Shown: positions 44,336 through 55,003 of the stretch, piece after piece
Layout: each line of letters starts with the position of its first letter
Position numbering within the stretch: the first letter of the stretch is position 1
NCBI GenBank assembly: GCA_037176705.1
Contig: JBAWUJ010000075.1
Location: forward strand, 1-64,000
Direction of reading: 5' to 3'
From: Molossus alvarezi
Taxonomy: Eukaryota > Chordata > Mammalia > Chiroptera > Molossidae
Length of the DNA stretch: 64,000 nucleotides
Program-made: the position numbers and the translations under genes
The notes under the pieces: generated by a model
The model's database searches: none
What the model was told of the DNA's origin: nothing
What the model saw: the letters and a program-made list of their open reading frames with translations, nothing else

Positions 44336-44456
44336 GTCTCCGGCCATACCACCCTGAACGCGCCCGATCTCGTGGGATCTGGGAAGCTAAGCAGGGTCGG
44401 GCCCGGTCAGGACTTGGATGGGAGACCGCCTGGGAATGCCGGGTGCTGTAGGCTTT
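44336..44456 (+). rRNA. 5S rRNA-like copy 75, family B
   Basis: b1 spacer with CCTGGTGGCC. Unit is 591 bp. Confidence 0.88.
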
Positions 44457-44926
44457 CGCCGCTCCTTTTTGGTCCCCCCACAGCCAGCCAGCTGCGCACC
44501 TGCCGCGCTTCGGGCCGAGGGCCACGCAGCCCACGCACGCACGCGCCCCAGCCCACGCCGGGGGCCGAGCGAGGGAATCTGGGGCCCAGAGGGGATCCCC
44601 CCACGCCCCAGCAGCACACCAGCAGGCCGCCGCGCAAGGCGCCGCAACTCGCGGGCGCCCGCGCCCGCCGGTGGGGCAGCGCAGCCCCGTGGGGCGGACC
44701 CCCGGCCCCCCAGGCGCAGACCTTGGGGCCCCTGGACTGCGCATGCGCGGCCTGCCGAGCTCCGCGGTGAGGACCTGGTTCGAGGCTGGGCGGGACGGAC
44801 CGCGCGCCTGGGTCCCCGAGAGCTGAGAGGGGCCGGTCCGCGCTCCGCCTGGTGGCCGGGGGGGCTGCCCGGGGGGCTGCCAGCCCAGGCGCTGGACTCT
44901 TAGGGCGCCTGGAGGCGGCCGCCAAC

Positions 44927-45047
44927 GTCTCCGGCCATACCACCCTGAACGCGCCCGATCTCGTGGGATCTGGGAAGCTAAGCAGGGTCGGGCCCGGTCA
45001 GGACTTGGATGGGAGACCGCCTGGGAATGCCGGGTGCTGTAGGCTTT
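44927..45047 (+). rRNA. 5S rRNA-like copy 76, family B
   Basis: b2 spacer follows. Unit is 594 bp. Confidence 0.88.
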
Positions 45048-45520
45048 CGCCGCTCCTTTTTGGTCCCCCCACAGCCAGCCAGCTGCGCACCTGCCGCGCT
45101 TCGGGCCGAGGGCCACGCAGCCCACGCACGCACGCGCCCCAGCCCACGCCGGGGGCCGAGCGAGGGAATCTGGGGCCCAGAGGGTATCCCCCCACGCCCC
45201 AGCAGCACACCAGCAGGCCGCCGCGCAAGGCGCCGCAACTCGCGGGCGCCCGCGCCCCCCCCCGGTGGGGCAGCGCAGCCCCGTGGGGCGGACCCCCGGC
45301 CCCCCAGGCGCAGACCTTGGGGCCCCTGGACTGCGCATGCGCGGCCTGCCGAGCTCCGCGGTGAGGACCTGGTTCGAGGCTGGGCGGGACGGACCGCGCG
45401 CCTGGGTCCCCGAGAGCTGAGAGGGGCCGGTCCGCGCTCCGCCTGGCGGCCGGGGGGGCTGCCCGGGGGGCTGCCAGCCCAGGCGCTGGACTCTTAGGGC
45501 GCCTGGAGGCGGCCGCCAAC

Positions 45521-45641
45521 GTCTCCGGCCATACCACCCTGAACGCGCCCGATCTCGTGGGATCTGGGAAGCTAAGCAGGGTCGGGCCCGGTCAGGACTT
45601 GGATGGGAGACCGCCTGGGAATGCCGGGTGCTGTAGGCTTT
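45521..45641 (+). rRNA. 5S rRNA-like copy 77, family B
   Basis: b3 spacer with private CCTGCTGAGC, a C-to-T at a CpG. Unit is 594 bp. Confidence 0.88.
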
Positions 45642-46114
45642 CGCCGCTCCTTTTTGGTCCCCCCACAGCCAGCCAGCTGCGCACCTGCCGCGCTTCGGGC
45701 CGAGGGCCACGCAGCCCACGCACGCACGCGCCCCAGCCCACGCCGGGGGCCGAGCGAGGGAATCTGGGGCCCAGAGGGGACCCCCCACGCCCCAGCAGCA
45801 CACCAGCAGGCCGCCGCGCAAGGCGCCGCAACTCGCGGGCGCCCGCGCCCCCCCCCGGTGGGGCAGCGCAGCCCCGTGGGGCGGACCCCCCGGCCCCCCA
45901 GGCGCAGACCTTGGGGCCCCTGGACTGCGCATGCGCTGCCTGCTGAGCTCCGCGGTGAGGACCTGGTTCGAGGCTGGGCGGGACGGACCGCGCGCCTGGG
46001 TCCCCGAGAGCTGAGAGGGGCCGGTCCGCGCTCCGCCTGGCGGCCGGGGGGGCTGCCCGGGGGGCTGCCAGCCCAGGCGCTGGACTCTTAGGGCGCCTGG
46101 AGGCGGCCGCCAAC

Positions 46115-46235
46115 GTCTCCGGCCATACCACCCTGAACGCGCCCGATCTCGTGGGATCTGGGAAGCTAAGCAGGGTCGGGCCCGGTCAGGACTTGGATGG
46201 GAGACCGCCTGGGAATGCCGGGTGCTGTAGGCTTT
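46115..46235 (+). rRNA. 5S rRNA-like copy 78, family B
   Basis: b1 spacer follows. Unit is 591 bp. Confidence 0.88.
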
Positions 46236-46705
46236 CGCCGCTCCTTTTTGGTCCCCCCACAGCCAGCCAGCTGCGCACCTGCCGCGCTTCGGGCCGAGGG
46301 CCACGCAGCCCACGCACGCACGCGCCCCAGCCCACGCCGGGGGCCGAGCGAGGGAATCTGGGGCCCAGAGGGGATCCCCCCACGCCCCAGCAGCACACCA
46401 GCAGGCCGCCGCGCAAGGCGCCGCAACTCGCGGGCGCCCGCGCCCGCCGGTGGGGCAGCGCAGCCCCGTGGGGCGGACCCCCGGCCCCCCAGGCGCAGAC
46501 CTTGGGGCCCCTGGACTGCGCATGCGCGGCCTGCCGAGCTCCGCGGTGAGGACCTGGTTCGAGGCTGGGCGGGACGGACCGCGCGCCTGGGTCCCCGAGA
46601 GCTGAGAGGGGCCGGTCCGCGCTCCGCCTGGCGGCCGGGGGGGCTGCCCGGGGGGCTGCCAGCCCAGGCGCTGGACTCTTAGGGCGCCTGGAGGCGGCCG
46701 CCAAC

Positions 46706-46826
46706 GTCTCCGGCCATACCACCCTGAACGCGCCCGATCTCGTGGGATCTGGGAAGCTAAGCAGGGTCGGGCCCGGTCAGGACTTGGATGGGAGACCGCC
46801 TGGGAATGCCGGGTGCTGTAGGCTTT
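46706..46826 (+). rRNA. 5S rRNA-like copy 79, family B
   Basis: b1 spacer with private GGGGCAGACC. Unit is 591 bp. Confidence 0.88.
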
Positions 46827-47296
46827 CGCCGCTCCTTTTTGGTCCCCCCACAGCCAGCCAGCTGCGCACCTGCCGCGCTTCGGGCCGAGGGCCACGCAGC
46901 CCACGCACGCACGCGCCCCAGCCCACGCCGGGGGCCGAGCGAGGGAATCTGGGGCCCAGAGGGGATCCCCCCACGCCCCAGCAGCACACCAGCAGGCCGC
47001 CGCGCAAGGCGCCGCAACTCGCGGGCGCCCGCGCCCGCCGGTGGGGCAGCGCAGCCCCGTGGGGCAGACCCCCGGCCCCCCAGGCGCAGACCTTGGGGCC
47101 CCTGGACTGCGCATGCGCGGCCTGCCGAGCTCCGCGGTGAGGACCTGGTTCGAGGCTGGGCGGGACGGACCGCGCGCCTGGGTCCCCGAGAGCTGAGAGG
47201 GGCCGGTCCGCGCTCCGCCTGGCGGCCGGGGGGGCTGCCCGGGGGGCTGCCAGCCCAGGCGCTGGACTCTTAGGGCGCCTGGAGGCGGCCGCCAAC

Positions 47297-47417
47297 GTCT
47301 CCGGCCATACCACCCTGAACGCGCCCGATCTCGTGGGATCTGGGAAGCTAAGCAGGGTCGGGCCCGGTCAGGACTTGGATGGGAGACCGCCTGGGAATGC
47401 CGGGTGCTGTAGGCTTT
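47297..47417 (+). rRNA. 5S rRNA-like copy 80, family B, last of the B block
   Basis: The gene is family B throughout, but is followed at once by A-style TTTGCCCG, CCCATGCC, CCTAGCTCC, GAGACCTGAG and a TTGGGGC D-box, so the B-to-A junction lies at or just after the gene's 3' end. Unit is 594 bp. Confidence 0.88.
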
Positions 47418-47890
47418 GCCCGCTCCTTTTTGGTCCCCCCACAGCCAGCCAGCTGCGCACCTGCCGCGCTTCGGGCCGAGGGCCACGCAGCCCACGCACG
47501 CACGCGCCCCAGCCCATGCCGGGGGCCGAGCGAGGGAATCTGGGGCCCAGAGGGGACCCCCCACGCCCCAGCAGCACACCAGCAGGCCGCCGCGCAAGGC
47601 GCCGCAACTCGCGGGCGCCCGCGCCCCCCCCCGGTGGGGCAGCGCAGCCCCGTGGGGCGGACCCCCCGGCCCCCCAGGCGCAGACCTTGGGGCCCCTGGA
47701 CTGCGCATGCGCTGCCTGCCTAGCTCCGCGGTGAGGACCTGGTTCGAGGCTGGGCGGGACGGACCGCGCGCCTGGGTCCCCGAGACCTGAGAGGGGCCGG
47801 TCCGCGCTCCGCCTGGCGGCCGGGGGGGCTGCCCGGGGGGCTGCCAGCCCCGGCGCTGGACTCTTGGGGCGCCTGGAGGCGGCCGCCAAC

Positions 47891-48011
47891 GTCTACGGCC
47901 ATACCACCCTGAACGCGCCCGATCTCGTGTGATCTGGGAAGCTAAGCAGGGTCGGGCCTGGTTAGGACTTGGATGGGAGACCGCCTGGGAATCCCGGGTG
48001 CTGTAGGCTTT
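47891..48011 (+). rRNA. 5S rRNA-like copy 81, family A
   Basis: Distant partner of copy 17 (offset 37,922). The spacer has private GCCGCATCTCGCGG, GCCACCCCCGG and GGGGGACTGCC. Unit is 594 bp. Confidence 0.88.
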
Positions 48012-48484
48012 GGCCGCTCCTTTTTGGTCCCCCCACAGCCAGCCAGCTGCGCACCTGCCGCGCTTCGGGCCGAGGGCCACGCAGCCCACGCACGCACGCG
48101 CCCCAGCCCACGCCGGGGGCCGAGCGAGGGAATCTGGGGCCCAGAGGGGACCCCCCACGCCCCAGCAGCACACCAGCAGGCCGCCGCGCAAGGCGCCGCA
48201 TCTCGCGGGCGCCCGCGCCACCCCCGGTGGGGCAGCGCAGCCCCGTGGGGCGGACCCCCCGGCCCCCCAGGCGCAGACCTTGGGGCCCCTGGACTGCGCA
48301 TGCGCTGCCTGCCGAGCTCCGCGGTGAGGACCTGGTTCGAGGCTGGGCGGGACGGACCGCGCGCCTGGGTCCCCGAGAGCTGAGAGGGGCTGGTCCGCGC
48401 TCCGCCTGGCGGCCGGGGGGGGCTGCCCGGGGGACTGCCAGCCCCGGCGCTGGACTCTTAGGGCGCCTGGAGGCGGCCGCCAAC

Positions 48485-48605
48485 GTCTACGGCCATACCA
48501 CCCTGAACGCGCCCGATCTCGTGTGATCTGGGAAGCTAAGCAGGGTCGGGCCTGGTTAGGACTTGGATGGGAGACCGCCTGGGAATCCCGGGTGCTGTAG
48601 GCTTT
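48485..48605 (+). rRNA. 5S rRNA-like copy 82, family A
   Basis: Partner of copy 18. The spacer has a private CCCCCCCTGGTGG interrupting the C run. Unit is 592 bp. Confidence 0.88.
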
Positions 48606-49076
48606 GGCCGCTCCTTTTTGGTCCCCCCACAGCCAGCCAGCTGCGCACCTGCCGCGCTTCGGGCCGAGGGCCACGCAGCCCACGCACGCACGCGCCCCAG
48701 CCCACGCCGGGGGCCGAGCGAGGGAATCTGGGGCCCAGAGGGGACCCCCCACGCCCCAGCAGCACACCAGCAGGCCGCCGCGCAAGGCGCCGCAACTCGC
48801 GGGCGCCCGCGCCCCCCCTGGTGGGGCAGCGCAGCCCCGTGGGGCGGACCCCCGGCCCCCCAGGCGCAGACCTTGGGGCCCCTGGACTGCGCATGCGCTG
48901 CCTGCCGAGCTCCGCGGTGAGGACCTGGTTCGAGGCTGGGCGGGACGGACCGCGCGCCTGGGTCCCCGAGAGCTGAGAGGGGCCGGTCCGCGCTCCGCCT
49001 GGCGGCCGGGGGGGCTGCCCGGGGGGCTGCCAGCCCCAGCGCTGGACTCTTGGGGCGCCTGGAGGCGGCCGCCAAT

Positions 49077-49197
49077 GTCTACGGCCATACCACCCTGAAC
49101 GCGCCCGATCTCGTGTGATCTGGGAAGCTAAGCAGGGTCGGGCCTGGTTAGGACTTGGATGGGAGACCGCCTGGGAATCCCGGGTGCTGTAGGCTTT
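49077..49197 (+). rRNA. 5S rRNA-like copy 83, family A
   Basis: CCAATGTCTAC start as in copies 19 and 24. The spacer (TTTGCCCG, CCCATGCC, CCTGGGGC D-box at its end) recurs 5333 bp on, after the family-B gene 92. Unit is 594 bp. Confidence 0.88.
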
Positions 49198-49670
49198 GCC
49201 CGCTCCTTTTTGGTCCCCCCACAGCCAGCCAGCTGCGCACCTGCCGCGCTTCGGGCCGAGGGCCACGCAGCCCACGCACGCACGCGCCCCAGCCCATGCC
49301 GGGGGCCGAGCGAGGGAATCTGGGGCCCAGAGGGGACCCCCCACGCCCCAGCAGCACACCAGCAGGCCGCCGCGCAAGGCGCCGCAACTCGCGGGCGCCC
49401 GCGCCCCCCCCCGGTGGGGCAGCGCAGCCCCGTGGGGCGGACCCCCCGGCCCCCCAGGCGCAGACCTTGGGGCCCCTGGACTGCGCATGCGCTGCCTGCC
49501 GAGCTCCGCGGTGAGGACCTGGTTCGAGGCTGGGCGGGACGGACCGCGCGCCTGGGTCCCCGAGAGCTGAGAGGGGCCGGTCCGCGCTCCGCCTGGCGGC
49601 CGGGGGGGCTGCCCGGGGGGCTGCCAGCCCCGGCGCTGGACTCCTGGGGCGCCTGGAGGCGGCCGCCAAC

Positions 49671-49791
49671 GTCTACGGCCATACCACCCTGAACGCGCCC
49701 GATCTCGTGTGATCTGGGAAGCTAAGCAGGGTCGGGCCTGGTTAGGACTTGGATGGGAGACCGCCTGGGAATCCCGGGTGCTGTAGGCTTT
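49671..49791 (+). rRNA. 5S rRNA-like copy 84, family A
   Basis: D-box in the CCTGGGGC form. The spacer has GAGAACCTGG and ACCTTGCGCC as after copies 20 and 93. Unit is 591 bp. Confidence 0.88.
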
Positions 49792-50261
49792 GCCCGCTCC
49801 TTTTTGGTCCCCCCACAGCCAGCCAGCTGCGCACCTGCCGCGCTTCGGGCCGAGGGCCACGCAGCCCACGCACGCACGCGCCCCAGCCCACGCCGGGGGC
49901 CGAGCGAGGGAATCTGGGGCCCAGAGGGGACCCCCCACGCCCCAGCAGCACACCAGCAGGCCGCCGCGCAAGGCGCCGCAACTCGCGGGCGCCCGCGCCC
50001 CCCCCGGTGGGGCAGCGCAGCCCCGTGGGGCGGACCCCCGGCCCCCCAGGCGCAGACCTTGGGGCCCCTGGACTGCGCATGCGCTGCCTGCCGAGCTCCG
50101 CGGTGAGAACCTGGTTCGAGGCTGGGCGGGACGGACCTTGCGCCTGGGTCCCCGAGAGCTGAGAGGGGCCGGTCCGCGCTCCGCCTGGCGGCCGGGGGGC
50201 TGCCCGGGGGGCTGCCAGCCCCGGCGCTGGACTCTTGGGGCGCCTGGAGGCGGCCGCCAAC

Positions 50262-50382
50262 GTCTACGGCCATACCACCCTGAACGCGCCCGATCTCGTG
50301 TGATCTGGGAAGCTAAGCAGGGTCGGGCCTGGTTAGGACTTGGATGGGAGACCGCCTGGGAATCCCGGGTGCTGTAGGCTTT
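50262..50382 (+). rRNA. 5S rRNA-like copy 85, family A
   Basis: D-box TTGGGGC. The spacer has CCCATGCC, CCTAGCTCC and GAGACCTGAG. Unit is 594 bp. Confidence 0.88.
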
Positions 50383-50855
50383 GCCCGCTCCTTTTTGGTC
50401 CCCCCACAGCCAGCCAGCTGCGCACCTGCCGCGCTTCGGGCCGAGGGCCACGCAGCCCACGCACGCACGCGCCCCAGCCCATGCCGGGGGCCGAGCGAGG
50501 GAATCTGGGGCCCAGAGGGGACCCCCCACGCCCCAGCAGCACACCAGCAGGCCGCCGCGCAAGGCGCCGCAACTCGCGGGCGCCCGCGCCCCCCCCCGGT
50601 GGGGCAGCGCAGCCCCGTGGGGCGGACCCCCCGGCCCCCCAGGCGCAGACCTTGGGGCCCCTGGACTGCGCATGCGCTGCCTGCCTAGCTCCGCGGTGAG
50701 GACCTGGTTCGAGGCTGGGCGGGACGGACCGCGCGCCTGGGTCCCCGAGACCTGAGAGGGGCCGGTCCGCGCTCCGCCTGGCGGCCGGGGGGGCTGCCCG
50801 GGGGGCTGCCAGCCCCGGCGCTGGACTCTTGGGGCGCCTGGAGGCGGCCGCCAAC

Positions 50856-50976
50856 GTCTACGGCCATACCACCCTGAACGCGCCCGATCTCGTGTGATCT
50901 GGGAAGCTAAGCAGGGTCGGGCCTGGTTAGGACTTGGATGGGAGACCGCCTGGGAATGCCGGGTGCTGTAGGCTTT
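50856..50976 (+). rRNA. 5S rRNA-like copy 86, A/B hybrid
   Basis: Positions 1-76 are family A (GTCTAC, GTGTGATC, GCCTGGTTAGG) and position 103 onward is family B (GAATGCCGG, TTTCGCCG), so a crossover or conversion boundary lies between 76 and 103, over box C. A b4 spacer with private AGCAAACCAG follows. Unit is 593 bp. Confidence 0.88.
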
Positions 50977-51448
50977 CGCCGCTCCTTTTTGGTCCCCCCA
51001 CAGCCAGCCAGCTGCGCACCTGCCGCGCTTCGGGCCGAGGGCCACGCAGCCCACGCACGCACGCGCCCCAGCCCACGCCGGGGGCCGAGCGAGGGAATCT
51101 GGGGCCCAGAGGGGATCCCCCCACGCCCCAGCAGCAAACCAGCAGGCCGCCGCGCAAGGCGCCGCAACTCGCGGGCGCCCGCGCCCCCCCCGGTGGGGCA
51201 GCGCAGCCCCGTGGGGCGGACCCCCGGCCCCCCAGGCGCAGACCTTGGGGCCCCTGGACTGCGCATGCGCGGCCTGCCGAGCTCCGCGGTGAGGACCTGG
51301 TTCGAGGCTGGGCGGGACGGACCGCGCGCCTGGGTCCCCGAGAGCTGAGAGGGGCCGGTCCGCGCTCCGCCTGGCGGCCGGGGGGGCTGCCCGGGGGGCT
51401 GCCAGCCCAGGCGCTGGACTCTTAGGGCGCCTGGAGGCGGCCGCCAAC

Positions 51449-51569
51449 GTCTCCGGCCATACCACCCTGAACGCGCCCGATCTCGTGGGATCTGGGAAGC
51501 TAAGCAGGGTCGGGCCCGGTCAGGACTTGGATGGGAGACCGCCTGGGAATGCCGGGTGCTGTAGGCTTT
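51449..51569 (+). rRNA. 5S rRNA-like copy 87, family B
   Basis: b4 spacer follows. Unit is 593 bp. Partner is copy 96. Confidence 0.88.
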
Positions 51570-52041
51570 CGCCGCTCCTTTTTGGTCCCCCCACAGCCAG
51601 CCAGCTGCGCACCTGCCGCGCTTCGGGCCGAGGGCCACGCAGCCCACGCACGCACGCGCCCCAGCCCACGCCGGGGGCCGAGCGAGGGAATCTGGGGCCC
51701 AGAGGGGATCCCCCCACGCCCCAGCAGCACACCAGCAGGCCGCCGCGCAAGGCGCCGCAACTCGCGGGCGCCCGCGCCCCCCCCGGTGGGGCAGCGCAGC
51801 CCCGTGGGGCGGACCCCCGGCCCCCCAGGCGCAGACCTTGGGGCCCCTGGACTGCGCATGCGCGGCCTGCCGAGCTCCGCGGTGAGGACCTGGTTCGAGG
51901 CTGGGCGGGACGGACCGCGCGCCTGGGTCCCCGAGAGCTGAGAGGGGCCGGTCCGCGCTCCGCCTGGCGGCCGGGGGGGCTGCCCGGGGGGCTGCCAGCC
52001 CAGGCGCTGGACTCTTAGGGCGCCTGGAGGCGGCCGCCAAC

Positions 52042-52162
52042 GTCTCCGGCCATACCACCCTGAACGCGCCCGATCTCGTGGGATCTGGGAAGCTAAGCAG
52101 GGTCGGGCCCGGTCAGGACTTGGATGGGAGACCGCCTGGGAATGCCGGGTGCTGTAGGCTTT
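52042..52162 (+). rRNA. 5S rRNA-like copy 88, family B
   Basis: b1* spacer with private GTGGTTCGGACC, shared only with copy 97. Unit is 591 bp. Confidence 0.88.
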
Positions 52163-52632
52163 CGCCGCTCCTTTTTGGTCCCCCCACAGCCAGCCAGCTG
52201 CGCACCTGCCGCGCTTCGGGCCGAGGGCCACGCAGCCCACGCACGCACGCGCCCCAGCCCACGCCGGGGGCCGAGCGAGGGAATCTGGGGCCCAGAGGGG
52301 ATCCCCCCACGCCCCAGCAGCACACCAGCAGGCCGCCGCGCAAGGCGCCGCAACTCGCGGGCGCCGGCGCCCGCCGGTGGGGCAGCGCAGCCCCGTGGTT
52401 CGGACCCCCGGCCCCCCAGGCGCAGACCTTGGGGCCCCTGGACTGCGCATGCGCGGCCTGCCGAGCTCCGCGGTGAGGACCTGGTTCGAGGCTGGGCGGG
52501 ACGGACCGCGCGCCTGGGTCCCCGAGAGCTGAGAGGGGCCGGTCCGCGCTCCGCCTGGCGGCCGGGGGGGCTGCCCGGGGGGCTGCCAGCCCAGGCGCTG
52601 GACTCTTAGGGCGCCTGGAGGCGGCCGCCAAC

Positions 52633-52753
52633 GTCTCCGGCCATACCACCCTGAACGCGCCCGATCTCGTGGGATCTGGGAAGCTAAGCAGGGTCGGGCC
52701 CGGTCAGGACTTGGATGGGAGACCGCCTGGGAATGCCGGGTGCTGTAGGCTTT
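52633..52753 (+). rRNA. 5S rRNA-like copy 89, family B
   Basis: b5 spacer leads into a family-A gene. Unit is 592 bp. Confidence 0.88.
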
Positions 52754-53224
52754 CGCCGCTCCTTTTTGGTCCCCCCACAGCCAGCCAGCTGCGCACCTGC
52801 CGCGCTTCGGGCCGAGGGCCACGCAGCCCACGCACGCACGCGCCCCAGCCCACGCCGGGGGCCGAGCGAGGGAATCTGGGGCCCAGAGGGGACCCCCCAC
52901 GCCCCAGCAGCACACCAGCAGGCCGCCGCGCAAGGCGCCGCAAGTCGCGGGCGCCCGCGCCCCCCCCGGTGGGGCAGCGCAGCCCCGTGGGGCGGACCCC
53001 CGGCCCCCCAGGCGCAGACCTTGGGGCCCCTGGACTGCGCATGCGCGGCCTGCCGAGCTCCGCGGTGAGGACCTGGTTCGAGGCTGGGCGGGACGGACCG
53101 CGCGCCTGGGTCCCCGAGAGCTGAGAGGGGCCGGTCCGCGCTCCGCCTGGCGGCCGGGGGGGCTGCCCGGGGGGCTGCCAGCCCCGGCGCTGGACTCTTA
53201 GGGCGCCTGGAGGCGGCCGCCAAC
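52754..53224 (+). repeat. Spacer subtype b5 (GGGACC, CAAGTCGCGG)
   Basis: Follows family-B genes 89, 98 and 101 but ends with family-A CAGCCCCGG and leads into a family-A gene, so it spans a B-to-A junction. Units are 592 bp. The versions after 98 and 101 also have GCGCTGCC and GAGAACCTGG, while the one after 89 has GCGCGGCC and GAGGACCTGG. Confidence 0.8.
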
Positions 53225-53345
53225 GTCTACGGCCATACCACCCTGAACGCGCCCGATCTCGTGTGATCTGGGAAGCTAAGCAGGGTCGGGCCTGGTTAGG
53301 ACTTGGATGGGAGACCGCCTGGGAATCCCGGGTGCTGTAGGCTTT
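53225..53345 (+). rRNA. 5S rRNA-like copy 90, family A
   Basis: A single family-A gene between B genes. D-box TTAGGGC. It is followed by TTTGGCCG and a b3-type spacer ending CAGCCCAGG. Unit is 594 bp. Confidence 0.88.
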
Positions 53346-53818
53346 GGCCGCTCCTTTTTGGTCCCCCCACAGCCAGCCAGCTGCGCACCTGCCGCGCTTC
53401 GGGCCGAGGGCCACGCAGCCCACGCACGCACGCGCCCCAGCCCACGCCGGGGGCCGAGCGAGGGAATCTGGGGCCCAGAGGGGACCCCCCACGCCCCAGC
53501 AGCACACCAGCAGGCCGCCGCGCAAGGCGCCGCAACTCGCGGGCGCCCGCGCCCCCCCCCGGTGGGGCAGCGCAGCCCCGTGGGGCGGACCCCCCGGCCC
53601 CCCAGGCGCAGACCTTGGGGCCCCTGGACTGCGCATGCGCTGCCTGCCGAGCTCCGCGGTGAGGACCTGGTTCGAGGCTGGGCGGGACGGACCGCGCGCC
53701 TGGGTCCCCGAGAGCTGAGAGGGGCCGGTCCGCGCTCCGCCTGGCGGCCGGGGGGGCTGCCCGGGGGGCTGCCAGCCCAGGCGCTGGACTCTTAGGGCGC
53801 CTGGAGGCGGCCGCCAAC

Positions 53819-53939
53819 GTCTCCGGCCATACCACCCTGAACGCGCCCGATCTCGTGGGATCTGGGAAGCTAAGCAGGGTCGGGCCCGGTCAGGACTTGG
53901 ATGGGAGACCGCCTGGGAATGCCGGGTGCTGTAGGCTTT
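53819..53939 (+). rRNA. 5S rRNA-like copy 91, family B
   Basis: b1 spacer follows. Unit is 591 bp. Confidence 0.88.
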
Positions 53940-54409
53940 CGCCGCTCCTTTTTGGTCCCCCCACAGCCAGCCAGCTGCGCACCTGCCGCGCTTCGGGCCG
54001 AGGGCCACGCAGCCCACGCACGCACGCGCCCCAGCCCACGCCGGGGGCCGAGCGAGGGAATCTGGGGCCCAGAGGGGATCCCCCCACGCCCCAGCAGCAC
54101 ACCAGCAGGCCGCCGCGCAAGGCGCCGCAACTCGCGGGCGCCCGCGCCCGCCGGTGGGGCAGCGCAGCCCCGTGGGGCGGACCCCCGGCCCCCCAGGCGC
54201 AGACCTTGGGGCCCCTGGACTGCGCATGCGCGGCCTGCCGAGCTCCGCGGTGAGGACCTGGTTCGAGGCTGGGCGGGACGGACCGCGCGCCTGGGTCCCC
54301 GAGAGCTGAGAGGGGCCGGTCCGCGCTCCGCCTGGCGGCCGGGGGGGCTGCCCGGGGGGCTGCCAGCCCAGGCGCTGGACTCTTAGGGCGCCTGGAGGCG
54401 GCCGCCAAC

Positions 54410-54530
54410 GTCTCCGGCCATACCACCCTGAACGCGCCCGATCTCGTGGGATCTGGGAAGCTAAGCAGGGTCGGGCCCGGTCAGGACTTGGATGGGAGAC
54501 CGCCTGGGAATGCCGGGTGCTGTAGGCTTT
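54410..54530 (+). rRNA. 5S rRNA-like copy 92, family B
   Basis: Family-B gene and B-style TTTCGCCG, then an A-type spacer (CCCATGCC, GACTCCTGGGG). The duplication boundary lies at about 54530-54628. Unit is 594 bp. Confidence 0.88.
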
Positions 54531-55003
54531 CGCCGCTCCTTTTTGGTCCCCCCACAGCCAGCCAGCTGCGCACCTGCCGCGCTTCGGGCCGAGGGCCACG
54601 CAGCCCACGCACGCACGCGCCCCAGCCCATGCCGGGGGCCGAGCGAGGGAATCTGGGGCCCAGAGGGGACCCCCCACGCCCCAGCAGCACACCAGCAGGC
54701 CGCCGCGCAAGGCGCCGCAACTCGCGGGCGCCCGCGCCCCCCCCCGGTGGGGCAGCGCAGCCCCGTGGGGCGGACCCCCCGGCCCCCCAGGCGCAGACCT
54801 TGGGGCCCCTGGACTGCGCATGCGCTGCCTGCCGAGCTCCGCGGTGAGGACCTGGTTCGAGGCTGGGCGGGACGGACCGCGCGCCTGGGTCCCCGAGAGC
54901 TGAGAGGGGCCGGTCCGCGCTCCGCCTGGCGGCCGGGGGGGCTGCCCGGGGGGCTGCCAGCCCCGGCGCTGGACTCCTGGGGCGCCTGGAGGCGGCCGCC
55001 AAC

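Larger units (their letters stand above)
14714..47890 (+). repeat. Family B block (copies 25-80)
   Basis: Fifty-six consecutive 5S copies are family B: GTCTCC at 1-6, GTGGGATC at 37-44, GCCCGGTCAGG at 66-76 and GAATGCCGG at 99-107. Spacers have CAGCCCAGG before the D-box and fall into a few subtypes arranged in repeating orders. The last spacer (after copy 80) is family-A-like and leads into family A copy 81. Confidence 0.9.
47891..50855 (+). repeat. Distant duplicate of copies 17-21 (copies 81-85)
   Basis: Five units match 9969-12933 at a constant offset of 37,922 bp, on the far side of the family B block. Confidence 0.8.
49198..54530 (+). repeat. 9-unit duplication, copy 1 (offset 5333 bp)
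   Basis: From the spacer after gene 83 onward, units match those 5333 bp downstream: 86 with 95, 88 with 97 (both with the private GTGGTTCGG), 90 with 99 and 91 with 100. The left boundary lies near gene 83/92: gene 83 is family A, gene 92 is family B, and their spacers match. Confidence 0.78.
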
